From NCBI RefSeq assembly GCF_029873635.1, contig NC_080420.1:51475457-51539456 (forward strand): a stretch of DNA of 64,000 nucleotides. The letters are read 5' to 3'. The translations under genes and the position numbers were made by a program. Position 1 is the first letter of the stretch. The number at the start of each line of letters is the position of its first letter. The notes beneath the pieces were generated by a model, which did no database searches, was not told where the DNA came from, and saw nothing but the letters and a program-made list of their open reading frames with translations. Origin of the DNA: Malania oleifera. Taxonomy: Eukaryota; Streptophyta; Magnoliopsida; Santalales; Ximeniaceae. Below are positions 1-11,705 of the stretch, one piece after another.

Positions 1-1689
1 ATATTATTAAGAAGAACGAGTAGGTTAAAGTCAAGTTGTGTTTCGAGTAAGTATTTTCTAAAGTGGGCATTGAAAGCTTGCTGTGAAAATATGATTGAAG
101 ACTAAGGTTGAGGTCACACCCTACACGAACATGACAAGATAATTGGATGAGTGAGGACTAAGATGAGAGAGAGAAAATAAAGAGAGACGGGAATTAATAG
201 AACTACATCTAATTTAGCTAATTGGATGAAATGAAATGATAAATTTGAAAATTATATTCTCCGTGAGCCCCCATATTTTGGGAAATATATGGTATATCAT
301 CTCTAATTATATTAAATTTTTAGCAAAGCTTTTTGCATGCCTACGCTTTGCTTTTCATTTTTATATGTTGATTTGTTTGACACATTTGTCGCATGCATGT
401 ATGATTGGTGCCACTTCTACTTTCTTCTTTCTTTAGTCTTAATAGTTTCATCAAAATCAAATTAGTTGTATCTCAATAAATTGTGTCAACCTGCTCACTA
501 AATTGGTATATAGCTCGATGAAGGTTTATACCTATATTTTATACAAAATTGAGCAAAACAATAGGTTTTCTCAATGTCTCAAGAATGAATGATGGGTTTA
601 AGTTAGAATTAATAGCTTCAAATTGATAATTAGTTTTTGAAATTCTTAAGACAACTCAAAAGGCATCAGAATGGGTCTTTATTACTCATTTTCAATGGCA
701 CCAACTATAGTTAACTCAATTGAGAGGATTGTCTTTCCTAGCTAAGGTTGACTCACAAGAATAGGCCTTTTCATAACCTATTGGCTTTTGTTGTGGCTGA
801 TCACTAGGTATGAATAGGTCTTCTTTACCTCAATCCTCAATAAAATTCCACTACAATCCTTTCATTCATAAAAGAGGTCTCCATCTTGTTTTGGTCTTTT
901 AGATCAAAAAACAAATATTCTCTTGACCTATAAATCCCTCTGGGTAGATCTCGAAGCAAACATAGGTCTTCTACTCTAATTTTGAGTGCAAACATAAAGG
1001 TTTTTTTATTGATTCACCATCTTTAGTACACCGCACAACAAATTAGAAATAATATTTTTTTTAAGGAAAAAGACACTAACCTCCCTTAATGGTTGCCAAA
1101 AAGATGTATATTTCTCCAAGGTTTCAAAAATCTCACGAAACCTTCTTTGAGCTTCCAAAATCCCATGTCCTCGATATAGGCATGCTTTGTATACATTTAA
1201 CTATAATTTCTCTATCATATCACCTTAACAATATGGTATAGCCCTTCACAATTCAAAGATAGTTTTTTCCATGTCTCTGCCTTTCCTTATCACCTTAGCT
1301 TTCTGAAGTGCCAAATTTCCTACTTTTAACCTCTAGATTTTATCTTACACTAGTGGTGCATAGTTACTCTGGTGTTGAAACCATTTAAGAGCAACAACCT
1401 CTCTATTTTGCCTCTTGGAAGTCTAAATTTGCTAAGAGCTAGGTCCTTCTTGTTATCCTCCGGCAGTGATAAAATCCTAATAGTAAGAAGACCTATCTCT
1501 ACTAAACCCACAACTCAACTCCAAATGTTATACTAAATGGTTGTTCTCCTATAGGTAGCCTATGGATTGTTTGGTACACCCAAAGGATCCCTAGTATCGT
1601 ATATATCTTCCCAATTGATTGGAATCTTATTCAATGGCATAGCCTTGCCAAGATATCCATGTTGGTTAGATCAACTTGTATACTTGCTA

Positions 1690-2100
1690 GCTTGTGTATA
1701 GTCGATTGGCATAAGATATAAATGAACATGCAGTTCCTTACAAAAAATCTTTGGATAATTGGTTGTCAAAACTACTTGTTTCTATCAGTAACAACTATGT
1801 AAGGTATGTTATATCTTGTAATGATCCACATCCAAAAAAAAAAGTCTCAAACCACTTCTATTGTGATGTTTGCCAAATGCTCTATTTTTACCCACCTGAT
1901 GAATTGAAGTAGTCTAATACAATCATCAAGAACTTTTCAAGCCTTTTTCCTTCTCAAAGCGTCTTAAGAATGTCCACTCCATATTAACTAGAAGTCCATA
2001 CTCTTTATTAAGTTCATCTTAGTTGCACGCTTGCATGGAATGTTTGGAACATGTTGTCAACAATCACACTTTCTAACGAATTCAATAGAATCTCAATGCA
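1690..2100 (-). pseudogene. Integrase core remnant of the Ty3/gypsy element
   Basis: Minus-strand translation gives a GVDIL...KFL-x-IVLDYF block near 1990-1900, followed by IEHLANIT. This matches the retroviral-type integrase core (GIDILGP...FLLVAIDYFTKW-x-EAEPLA-x-IT). YNIPYIVVTDRNK near 1800 corresponds to the second catalytic-Asp region (FGIP-x-x-LVSDNG). Stops and a frame change occur between the blocks. Nothing readable as a third catalytic Glu was found. Confidence 0.65.
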
Positions 2101-3369
2101 TAACCTATGTCTAAGAGCTTTCACAGCCAATGATCTGCCTCCCAATTGTGATTACTAAAGATACATTCATGAATCTCTTAGAGCACTTATCTTTCTTCAT
2201 CTAACATCAAGCACCTTAGATAAGAAAAGGCAAAAGATCTTTTGTACAATCCTCTCTGTGTAGGAATATATGGCAAATCTCTTTTTCTATGCTTCATAGC
2301 TTCTTTTGTACCCACTAGGAGTTTCCCATCAAAGAGTAGGAAAAGATAAAATCCATCCAACAAGGTTATAATTCCAAACTCAAAACCTTTCTTACTTTTT
2401 TAATGCTTATCCATGCCAAAGTTTCAACATTCACGTACCTTTTTAGGTCAAAGGGAGACGTAGTCGCTAGCTTCGAGGGCATCAACCTATGCATTGTCTC
2501 ACAAGGTAAATGAACGATGATAAATGTTTGTAGTATATATACTATATAACTCTTTAACATTGAATAAAGACCTATACATAATCATTTCACTTTCCTCACG
2601 AGTTCCTTTGATCTCATTGAAAATGAGTTGTAAGTCACTGTAAAACCTCAAATGGTCAAATTCCCATAGTTGTTTCTAATTTCAACTTAGATATTGGGGC
2701 TTCATAGTCGTCATTGGTAACTTCAAAAATGAAGTACAACACATATTGCATCTTATCTCCTTTGAAGAAAATAAGGATCAACCTTGATTTGCTGACCTCT
2801 TTGATCTTGCCATATATAGTTACCATTCCCTGCCTTACTATTTTTATTTTAGAGGCAACATACACTAAGAGATGAAGTTTACAAGGATTTGTGCTTTCAT
2901 AGCCACTAAAGATTGTAGCATATGATAAACACATTGAGCTCTAATGTGCAATTCATTAAAATGTTAAAGGCATCAAGTTTCTTCTCAAAATTCTTAAAAC
3001 GTTGATCATTCAATCAACAACATGATGATATTAGGCTAGGAATAAGGCCTAACTCCAAAGCTAACACCCTGATGCATAGCTCATCTTCTCAAATCTAGTA
3101 TTGCACTCTCTTAATCCATTAAAGGTGTCACTATTATAATAAACTAGGCTTCCTATCTTGACTACCTTTCACAATAGTGCAAAGCTAACTAGGTAAGTAC
3201 AAATGATAAGTAGAGGAATAGTTCATCTCCTTTAGCATCATCAATGCAACCCAAATATATCTTGAGATCCTCAAATGACTCCTCAACTTTCATAGCCTAG
3301 TGAAGGTTTTTCGTGTTCCTTCGAATGGAGAAGATGAGCAAATGTACCTCTTAGTTGACCTATAAATTA

Positions 3370-3700
3370 AACAAATCTACTTGCAACGCTCTCTGTCAAC
3401 CACTGCACCTCCGGTATGGATTTAAGGAGTGTTGTCTCTACCAGAGCTTGGATTTTCCTAGGAATCACCTCTATCCCCCTTCTAGTGATCATGGAACCAA
3501 GGAAATTTGTCAAGGAAATTCCAAATGTATATTACATAGGATTAAGCTTTATGTTTTATCTTTACAACCTATCCCAACCTATCTAGTGGTTGAAGACCTT
3601 GTTCTCTAGCCTTTAGTAGGTCACCTTTACATTCTTAAGTTTGATAAGCATTACCTCATAATAGTAAATAACATGGTGTATAATAAAATAGGCCTTGTTT
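3370..3700 (-). pseudogene. Reverse transcriptase remnant of the Ty3/gypsy element
   Basis: On the minus strand, YYEVMLIKLKNVKVTY aligns to the Ty3 RT block that normally reads YKVMPFGLKNAGATYQRL. FLGSMITRRGIEVIPRKIQA with VQWLTESVASRFV aligns to the RT-connection block (FLGFMVS-x-RGIEVNP-x-KI... VQ-x-LTGR-x-AALNRF). The stretch between them, which should hold the catalytic Y-x-D-D box, is too short and I cannot find the box. A deletion of about 30-40 codons is therefore likely. Several stops are present. Confidence 0.75.
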
Positions 3701-4949
3701 AGATTTGCAGGATGCATTATAATCTAATTCTAACCGAAGTATGCAGCCATGAACCTAAGGAGCTCTTGGTCTAAAGTTGCATCATCTTGTTGACAAATCC
3801 TTATAAGGAGGTAGCTATATATCAGGAAAGCCTTACTCAAGTTGGAAAAATCTATGAAATTTCTTCACTTTCAAATTCACTTTCTTCACAATGACTATGT
3901 TATCCAATGATTTTGGGTAGCTCACAACCATTAAATCTTTCAATTAATTTGATAACCTCTTTGTCAATGGCCTTTATTCCCTCTAGAGAAACTTCCTTGT
4001 CCTTTACTTTAACTAGTTGAAACTTAGGGGTTGTGTACATCTTGTGTGCAATGACTTCAAATTAATAATGGGTATCTCCTATACTTACCAAAAAAAATAC
4101 AACAATATTGGCTCTTAAGAAGATTACTAATTTGGTTTGAATGGGATATTTTAGTTCTAACCCAACTTGGACCACTAAACCATTCTCCGAGATATAATTC
4201 AATTCCTACCAAGCTCTCAATTAGAGTTGGCCTTTATCTTCTCTAGAAGGCCAACTGTCAAAGCCTTTACCTTCCCCTTCAAGGTGGCTACAAGCTACAT
4301 TGTGCTCTCATCAATCTTCCCCAATCCAAGCTTTTGTGGAGAATTTCATCAATATAATGGTCCTTATCTCATTCAAAAAAGATTAATCAACACACTAGAG
4401 GTCGATTCCTCCTTGATGATTAGGAAATCCAAAATAATAGTCATTTGTTTAGAGTAATTTCTCTAACCTTAGCTAGTAGTGCAATCATCCTTTAGAGTTT
4501 AACAACGTCTGTTGTGTAGCCCCGCCAAAAATGGGCCATTAATAGGATTTATTTATCTTTATTAAAATTCATATGTTTTAAGATGTGGTAGGAAATTAAA
4601 TTTACTAAGCTACCATTATTGAATATCCTCTTATGTGTAATAACCCCTCTGTGTTAGCAATTTTATCTCATCCCTAAGGTTCTAGCACTCACCAATGATG
4701 TGGCCATGGCCTCAATGAAATCAGCAATATTTATTTGTGCATTGCTTGTTTGATCCTGATTTCATCTTTAATGGCCACCTTTGCCCTATCAACTTTAGAA
4801 TTCCTATAAAAGACTTGATGGGGGTGTAACTATTAGAAGTCTTCATTGCTCCTTATAGTTCTTATTGTCCCTTTTAATGACTTTGGAGATTTGCAGTGCT
4901 ACTCCATTGCTTAGACATATTTGTCTGACAATAACCAATTAAAGTAACT

Positions 4950-5322
4950 TGGTGGTGACTTTGAGAGGGAGAAGATCCCTTACCTTGCTACAAAATGCCA
5001 TGATTATCACATCCAAGCTAAGATTTGAAATCTACAAGACCTTCATATTAAATCCTTGCATATAATCTTCTAAAGACTCATTGCCAATTGATAAATAGCA
5101 TTTTTTGGTATTTTCTTGCTACTTGAGAAGTGAGCCTTGAACAATTGTAATATTTTTATCAAAATTATTGATTGAATTAGAGAGGAGATTCAACGACCAT
5201 TTCAATGTGTGCCTTTCCAAATTGCAGTGAAGGATCAGCACATGATGGGATCTAGCACTAGTGCAAAGAGTCATGATCAATCTTAAAATTCTTTTGAGTA
5301 TTGTGTTGGTTCCTTGGTCCAA
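4950..5322 (-). pseudogene. gag remnant of the Ty3/gypsy element
   Basis: The minus-strand frame from 5322 contains LKWSLNLLSNSINNF, matching the retrotransposon gag core (typically LKWF-x-LPPNSI-x-SF). Further on, near 5080-4990, NESLEDYMQGFN fits the next gag block (x-ESL-x-Y-x-x-RFN). The two blocks are in different frames and stops interrupt the second, so this is a dead gag. Confidence 0.7.
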
Positions 5323-5684
5323 TCACAAATTTATAAGAGAAATTGCCAAAAATTATTTGATAACCGCTCTTCTAATTTACTTTATAAGAAAAGTGGAAGT
5401 GCACAATTGCTTCGAAAATAATAAAAAAATAAAATTTATTTAGGTTCTTCTTTCAATTTAAATAAAATGCAGCTACTTTTAGTACGAATTGGCAATCAAA
5501 ATATTATTGGATAGAACCTCAGGTTCTTGAAAAATAAGTAATTTTTCTAGGCCCTTATTCTTTCTTTACATTCCTTAGTACTTTATTCTTTTCTACTTCT
5601 TGCTCAAGTAACACAGCTTTCTACTTCAACTTCCCCAATTTTCTTTCTGTACAATGTCATCTATTGATGTTGTGCTAGTCCACG

Positions 5685-5694
5685 CTCTAGAATG
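5685..5694. repeat. Left 10-bp target-site duplication of the MULE
   Basis: CTCTAGAATG sits immediately outside the left TIR and is repeated without a mismatch at 17504-17513 outside the right TIR. A 9-11 bp duplication is the normal signature of Mutator-superfamily insertion. Confidence 0.95.
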
Positions 5695-5844
5695 GAGTTT
5701 TTTCCGGTTTTAACTTTTTTAAAAAAAATATATTAAATAATACCTCATTCTGGGAAGAATTTCCCAGAATGACTCTGACGTAATCTCGCTACTCCAAGTA
5801 GCGATATTTTACCAAATCTCGCTACTTCAAGTAACGAGATTTAA
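5695..5844 (+). repeat. Left terminal inverted repeat of the MULE
   Basis: About 150 bp matches the reverse complement of 17353-17503 with few differences. The match runs from the terminal GAGTTTTTTCC through an A/T run, the short palindrome TTCTGGGAA...TTCCCAGAA, the GACTCTGACGTAATCTCG segment and the first two 27-bp palindromes. Inward of this the two ends diverge. Confidence 0.9.
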
Positions 5845-5990
5845 CACGTGTCACCTGGAGACTTATTTGTCTAAAAACAAATCTCGCTACTTAGAGTAGC
5901 GAGATTTAATACGTGTCAACTGGAGACTTATTTGTCTAAAAACAAATCTCGCTACTTGGAGTAGCGAGATTTAACACGTGTCAATGTAAT
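5782..5990. repeat. Left palindrome array of the MULE (four 27-bp copies)
   Basis: Imperfect palindromes built on half-site AATCTCGCTACTT lie at 5782-5808, 5815-5841, 5880-5906 and 5945-5971. The last three head a 65-bp tandem unit. Each of these is followed by TTTAA/TACACGTGTCA (two with a CACGTG core, one with TACGTG), and the first two also by GGAGACTTATTTGTC. Role unknown; repeated palindromes at element ends are plausible transposase or host-factor binding sites. Confidence 0.9.
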
Positions 5991-6563
5991 AATTAGTCTT
6001 GTAAAAAAATTTTATTTTATATCTATATTTTAAAAAATGATAAATAAGGAATAATTACTAAATATTTTTATATACATTATATTATTTTTATTGCTTATTA
6101 GTATTCGTAGTTGATGGATGCTAGCAAAAATAAGATGGTAGGAAATAATGGCTATATTCACGCTACTGTGCATGCTCTGCAGCAACTGTTCAGAATTCTG
6201 ACCTGCAGATCACATCCATTATACTGACATGCACAATAAAAATGTAATTCACCTTTTTAGCAATTCATTTCTTAAAAATAATAAAGTTTCTTTAATAGGG
6301 AGGCCTAAGGGTGGTTATCGCTTGAAAATAATTAAGAAAGAGGAAGAGGAGGTCATCTGTAACACAATTCCTTAGTCCCAATTTTAAGTCTTAGTTACTT
6401 TTAAAAATAAAAATTAAAAAATTGAATCTAATTTTGTTGAATTTAGCCTATTTTTTAAAAATATCTTTACTCATATTAATATTTAAATTAGAAGGATCCG
6501 ACAGTTTCATTTATTAAGTCAAATGACAAAAATACTTATCATAGGTAGTGCTGGATCTTGGGG

Positions 6564-6643
<80 letters not shown>
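6564..6643. repeat. (ATA)n microsatellite
   Basis: An uninterrupted trinucleotide run of about 80 bp (roughly 26 units) inside the MULE. Confidence 0.97.
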
Positions 6644-6644
<1 letters not shown>

Positions 6645-7329
6645 CAATTATAATTTTACAAAAAATTCATTAATATTGTATTGCTGCCCCCTTATGTTTT
6701 TGGATCCATTTAAATGTTTATTAAGATCAGGGAAGACAACAAAATTAAGAAGTGTATGCTCATTTCAAAATTGTTTCATATACTATTCAAAATTTTGAAT
6801 TTAATATTTTTCATATCAAATTTGTATGATTTCCCCCCCCCCCCCAATAGTAGAAGCATAAAGTTATCTTTTACTTTACAAGCATGAAGTTAGACTTGAG
6901 TTCATGGACATATTAAACCATATAGAATGTTGAATTCAAGACCATTTAGTGTGAACCTGAAATCTTTAAGAATTCAGACTTTAGACTAGACCAATGACAT
7001 AATAAAAAGGATAAATGGCATGAAGTCTTGCATGCATGCCTTTCAGAGATAGCCCCATCACATATAATGATAAAATCAAGAATAAGCCTGCAACCTATAA
7101 TCCCCAAGACTTCCAGCTTCTAAGCACCAGTCTCATGCATGATGATTAATGGCGCTAAATTATTGAGATTGATCTGCTCTTACCTTCCACATTTAAATTT
7201 ACCAACAAATATTCTAAACTTCAATTATAATTTCAGAATGAAGGAAATTTCCCTAACAAATGAGAACCAAGAAGCTCCCCAAACCCGCAGTGAAAAGATA
7301 ATATATCCATTGTTAGATTACCACTTATA

Positions 7330-7478
7330 GGAAATACAATAGTTTTAAAAACCACACAATAAACGCAAGCAACAAGACTAGACCCCAAGACCTCCTGGTA
7401 ACCAGCGGCAGAGTCCATGTTACATTATCACTTTACCTAAAAGCTTAAGCTATTATGTTTTGGGACAACAATGTATAT
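7330..7478 (-). repeat. Short dispersed repeat, SINE-like candidate, copy 1
   Basis: Its reverse complement aligns over ~150 bp with 58772-58920. Shared blocks are CTTGATATACATTGTTG, TAGCTTAA, TTAGGTAAAGTG, AACATGG and AGGAGGTCTTGGG-TCTAGTCTT-TTGC. The GGTCTTGGG-TCTAGTC part resembles a tRNA-type B box, so a SINE origin is possible but not shown. Confidence 0.55.
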
Positions 7479-8011
7479 CAAGCTTTAACATCCATATCCC
7501 TCAATATAAAGGAGACATAAATGAATATAACATTCCATATGTAACTTATGGTTGTATGCCTATAAATATTTGTGAATGACTAATTGAGAGGCTTCAAAAT
7601 ACAATGAGATGAAAACACAAAGAGAAGTTGTAAAATAAAACTTGAATGATCTAAAAGCAAGAGGTGAGTGGGAAAAAGGATGTCTCTAAGGCACCATGTA
7701 TTTTACAAGAACTTGGCTCTTACTCGGTTTAAGATAGAATGGGATTGTGTTCTCCAACCAGCAACTTGGGTGAAGGCACTCTAGCTTAATAATATAAACA
7801 ATATTTCAGAAAAAAAAAATGCAAAATGTAATATATCTTACCGACAGTTCTTCCCCAAAATTTCTTCGCGCGTATACTCTGTCAATTGAAGAAAGCTATC
7901 AGATGCAAATATCTGAACATCAAGGACCATATTCAGTTGATTTCCAGAAAAAAAAAATGCACAATATCACAAATTGAAATTGCAAACTAGACATTCCATA
8001 TTGGTTGTAAA

Positions 8012-8085
8012 AATACCATTATACCTAAAAGCTTAAGCTGTTAGGTTGTGGGCTAACAATGTATTGCAAGCTTTAGGATTATATT
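8012..8085 (-). repeat. Short dispersed repeat, partial copy 2
   Basis: Its reverse complement shares CATTGTTAGCCCACAACC, TAACAGCTTAAGC and TTTTAGGTA with the copies at 7330-7478 and 58772-58920. It stops before the B-box-like part. Confidence 0.5.
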
Positions 8086-8288
8086 TTGTTTGGTAGTTCT
8101 AAAGATAAATCATCATATCATACAGCTCTTTTACTGAGTATACATTTCAACCCTATTCAAGTTGAATTGCACCTAATTGAATTCTTTCCTTTTTCCTCGG
8201 GGGCCCGTTTGGTGTTACTTTCAATATTGTCAAATTAAAAGTAGAAATAAAACCTAAGAAACATACATAGAGAGACTAAATTATATTT

Positions 8289-8800
8289 CACAACGTTACA
8301 TTCACGAGATTTGTATACATTGAACCTATCAAAATAGTATACCAATTCCGGCAGAGTCCTGTTTAAAAATTGAGCATATCCATCCACGCACCTGTGCAAA
8401 TAAAACATTATTCAAATACAGTTGATACCAGTATGTTCACAACGTTACATTCACGAGAATCGTATACATTGAACCTATGAACAAACTATACTAATTTCGG
8501 CAGAGTCCTGTTTAAAAATTGAGCATATCCATCCACGCACCCGTGCAAATAAAACATTATTCAAATACAGTTGATACCAGTATGTTCACAACGTTACATT
8601 CACGAGAATCGTATACATTGAACCTATGAACAAAATATACTAATTTCGGCAGAGTCTTGTTTACAAATTGAGCATATCCATCCACGCACCTATGTAAATA
8701 AAACATTCTTCAAATACAGTTGATACCAGTATGTTCACAACGTTACATTCATCAGATTCGTATACATTCAACATATCAAATTAGTACACTAAATGATACC
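8289..8800. repeat. 149-bp tandem repeat, about 3.3 copies
   Basis: CACAACGTTACATTCA starts copies at 8289, 8438, 8587 and 8736, an exact 149-bp period. The last copy is partial. Copies 2 and 3 are nearly identical; copies 1 and 4 are more diverged at their outer ends. It lies between the left TIR and the 3' end of the PMD gene. Confidence 0.95.
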
Positions 8801-9090
8801 TGCTTGTCACTTTACCTATTGCTGCTCTATAGATTCAGAATTAAGAAAATTACATTATGTACAAATGATACTCCAAACAATTACATTATATACAAATGAT
8901 ACTCCAAACAAGTAGAAATAAAGGACAAATTATATATTTTATACAAATAGATGCTGTACAAATTAAATCATTAATAAATACATTACGCCCAAATGAATAA
9001 TGAATAAATACATTATGTACAAATCAAGTTGTAAACATATCTCTGATGTACAAATGAAAGTATGAACTAATTAACAAATACATATATCGG

Positions 9091-11335
9091 CTACTCGGTA
9101 CCGCATGGAGGTCGTCTCCGGTGTCGGGGTGGCTGCCGTCTGCGTCTGCCCTCATCTGGCTGCTCCTCCGCGTCTGGCCTCCGGTCACGTCGAGGGGCTA
9201 CATGTATGTCGTCTCCACCCATACGTACTGGATAATCCCCCTCTAGGTGAAGCGGACAGGGAGCTATGTCGTATGTAGTCTCTGGACGAGTCCGAGGTGG
9301 CAAGCCGGGTGCGTCCACCTCCTCCGCATCGAGAGGGTCGTCTAGTAAGTACGACATCGACGGCGTCGCGGCAGAGTCAGATCGATAATCCGCCGGTCTA
9401 CTGGAGGGTCCCGCAAAATCAGCAGCTGTCGATGGGGCATACGGTGCGGTCGGCCCGAACACATACTCCTCATGTACAATGGGCGGTGAGAAGGCCGGAC
9501 TCGATGGACGGCTGGATGTAGCTGCTCGACCCCCTCGTACTGGAGCTGCTCAACCACCTCGTGGGGCCGGGTTCCGGCGTGGGGTAGGGATCCGCCGCCC
9601 GTCCTCGTAGATAATGTCCAAACCAACTCTCGCTAAATCGCTCACAGCGGGATCTAATGATAGCGAGTCGACCTGGTGTAAAACGTCAGCCTGCAACATA
9701 GAAAAATAGTGGTTAAAACATTCAACTACTATTCATCACGGTAACAAATTAGGTATACGTTTGAGTAAGCGTACGAGGCTTATGTAGATCGCCGCAGTCC
9801 TATCTACGAAGCGACGTGTGATTGACCTGTACCACGCGTAATACGGATCCTCCGGATGCATCGGGCTATCTGCCCGCACTCCCTCGACAATGTAGTCGCG
9901 CCTATGTACCCACATACTCAAGTACATGGCGTGCTCCGCAGCCCAATCTGTGTTCCCTCGACCGCGACCATCAATCTCGTGCAAGTCCTCCCCACATACA
10001 TCGACCCCCGAAGTACAGAAGTGGTCGGGAATGCCCTGTCGAAAGCCAAACTGGCGCATCACTCGGTCTGGGAGATGCCACTCGACAATATGAAAACATA
10101 TGAGTGGCACTCGGGCAACCCAGAGGTCCGACCCAACTGCATAATCAGGTGGTAGGTCGGCAACAATGTCATCAGTGTAGGGCGCCCATACGAACTGCGC
10201 GTTGACATATAGTAAATGTCAGAGGTGGGATGGGAATATATGCAAATCTTGAAAAATACTATCAATACACATCACCGAGACTACCTCGTGCTCCCGGTAC
10301 ATGTCCAGCTCGAATCTGTACCAGGGCAGCGTGTGTTGCGCAACATTAGGCGCCAACAACTGATCCCTCCACCTGTACACAATAAAACGTAAGTTAGCAA
10401 GGTGTAACCACTACTACGTACTACAACTAAAGCAACTGATTTTCAGTTGAGTTACTAACCTCCACGCAAGTGGAGCTGGGTCAATCGGTCGTCCGTCCTC
10501 ATCCCTCTGAATAAGACGTCGGACACCGCGGCGCGTAGGAGCTAACGACGTGAATCTCTCCCACGCCCAAACCTACAATAAGCGGAGTGCTCCTCCAATC
10601 TGTGAGTGCGACACGTCAGCGGCACGGCACATCTCCCGGTACAGCCAGGCTAACGTCGCAGCACCCAAACTGTAATGGCGTACCTGTCCTCGCTCCGCGA
10701 GCAGTGGAAGGAACATCAAGTGTGCGTAACTCCCTGATAGGTCGCAGAATAGCGTCCCACATATCAATCGCAGCATGTGGGCACGTGCGTGACACGCTAT
10801 AGTCTGATCATCAGCATCAGCCGGAAGCTGGCGAAACATCTCCCCCTCTAGAAACCGCATGCGAATGCGGGCACCAACAAGCTCACCATCTAGAGGCACC
10901 ACTCCTAACAATCTCTCGCACATGCGGCGAAGTCCTCCCCCCTGACCGACGCCTCCATCCTGTACTGGTCTAGCTGTACGACCAGTGACAGGCAACCCAT
11001 CAATCGGTAGCCCGAACAAGACCGCGACATCCTGTAATGTGATAGTCGCCTCCCCGTGCGGCAAGTGGAAAGTGTGTGTCTCTGGCCTCCATCGCTCGAC
11101 CAATGCGGTCACAAGATGCCAATCCAACTGGATATGGCCAATCTGATATATCCCATAAAAACCCGCGTCACGTATCCACTCAATAATGCGAGGGTCTGGG
11201 CCTATCCTATCCTGTACGCTCTGATTGCCCCCTCGACAATATAGCACGTCAGCATGCGAATCGGTCCACGCGCGACTGGACCGGTGCCGATCACCCATAC
11301 TCAGTACAATAGTATCGGACGGCCCTAGATCAATC
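9091..11335 (-). pseudogene. Plant mobile domain (PMD) gene carried by the MULE, two nonsense codons
   Basis: The domain is the plant mobile / aminotransferase-like domain known from MAIN and MAIL1 and from many transposons. Four exons are inferred: ~11335-10460, 10372-10285, 10194-9808 and 9690-9091, all with GT-AG junctions. Diagnostic text includes AGFYGIYQIGHIQLDWHLVT, ERWRPETHTFHLPHGEATIT with LQDVAVLFGLPIDG, CERLLGVVP, PLICFHIVEWHLPDRV and HEIDGRGRGNTDWA. An in-frame TAG at 10573-10575 precedes VWAWERF, where the family usually has Q or a similar residue. A TGA at 9550-9552 lies in an RGG-rich tail. Both are one C-to-T change from Gln or Arg. The exon D tail (200 codons) is Pro/Arg/Asp-rich and probably disordered. 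The start is uncertain: an upstream exon may exist, or ATG 11298 may serve. Confidence 0.85.
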
Positions 11336-11705
11336 CTGCAAACAAGCCAGAATATTGAAAGCATTAACATAGAGATTATAAGAATTGAGTATCTGTCCCC
11401 GGTGCTTTGTATGGTGGAACCGAACAAAAATCCCAGGGTTTGTCCTATATGTGTAGAAAAGAAAATGTGTCACCAAGTTTTCATCTGAACATACACTAAT
11501 CTCGATTGATGGACACAGTGACTCAATTGCTCAGAGACAAATTGAGCATGGAGCATTCGCGTGTTCACCGAAAAATGAAAGCGGTCTGAGGATTTAACAA
11601 TTGGGAAAAAAAATTTCAGAATGAATGAGTAGAATGGCAGCTGAAAACTTGTCGTGACACGAGAACTAAGAGTACGCAAATCCCGGATAACCTATAAGTT
11701 ATAGG
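11336..11705. other. Spacer between transposase and PMD genes
   Basis: About 370 bp with no recognisable coding region. It must hold the 3' end of the transposase transcript and the 5' end or first exon of the PMD gene. Confidence 0.5.

Larger units (their letters stand above)
1..5684 (-). mobile_element. Degenerate Ty3/gypsy LTR retrotransposon, left part
   Basis: Reading the minus strand gives, right to left, recognisable pieces of a Ty3/gypsy polyprotein: gag near 5320-4950, reverse transcriptase near 3700-3370, and integrase core near 2000-1690. All are broken by stops and frame changes. The order gag, RT, integrase towards lower coordinates fits one element transcribed leftwards. No LTR was found inside the window, so the 3' end is probably beyond base 1. 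The 5' part of gag appears to continue on the far side of the MULE at 17514. The RT text resembles the Tat/Ogre-like branch, but that placement is an inference. Confidence 0.75.
5991..8288. other. Non-coding MULE interior, left
   Basis: No convincing gene. It contains a long (ATA)n microsatellite at 6564-6643, a C-run near 6832-6845, and two copies of a short dispersed repeat (7330-7478 and 8012-8085) that also occurs in the host gene intron near 58772. Confidence 0.6.

Noticed and set aside
5782..5990. CRISPR-like regular repeats
   Set aside because: The spacers are themselves repeated (65-bp unit), the context is a plant transposon end, and no cas genes exist.
8200..8225. GGGGGCCCGTTTGGTGTTAC, resembling a small DNA-element end
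   Set aside because: No matching inverted end or duplication found nearby.
9297..10155. Open frames on the plus strand across the PMD gene
   Set aside because: They are antisense to recognisable PMD exons and arise from the GC-rich codons of the true frame.
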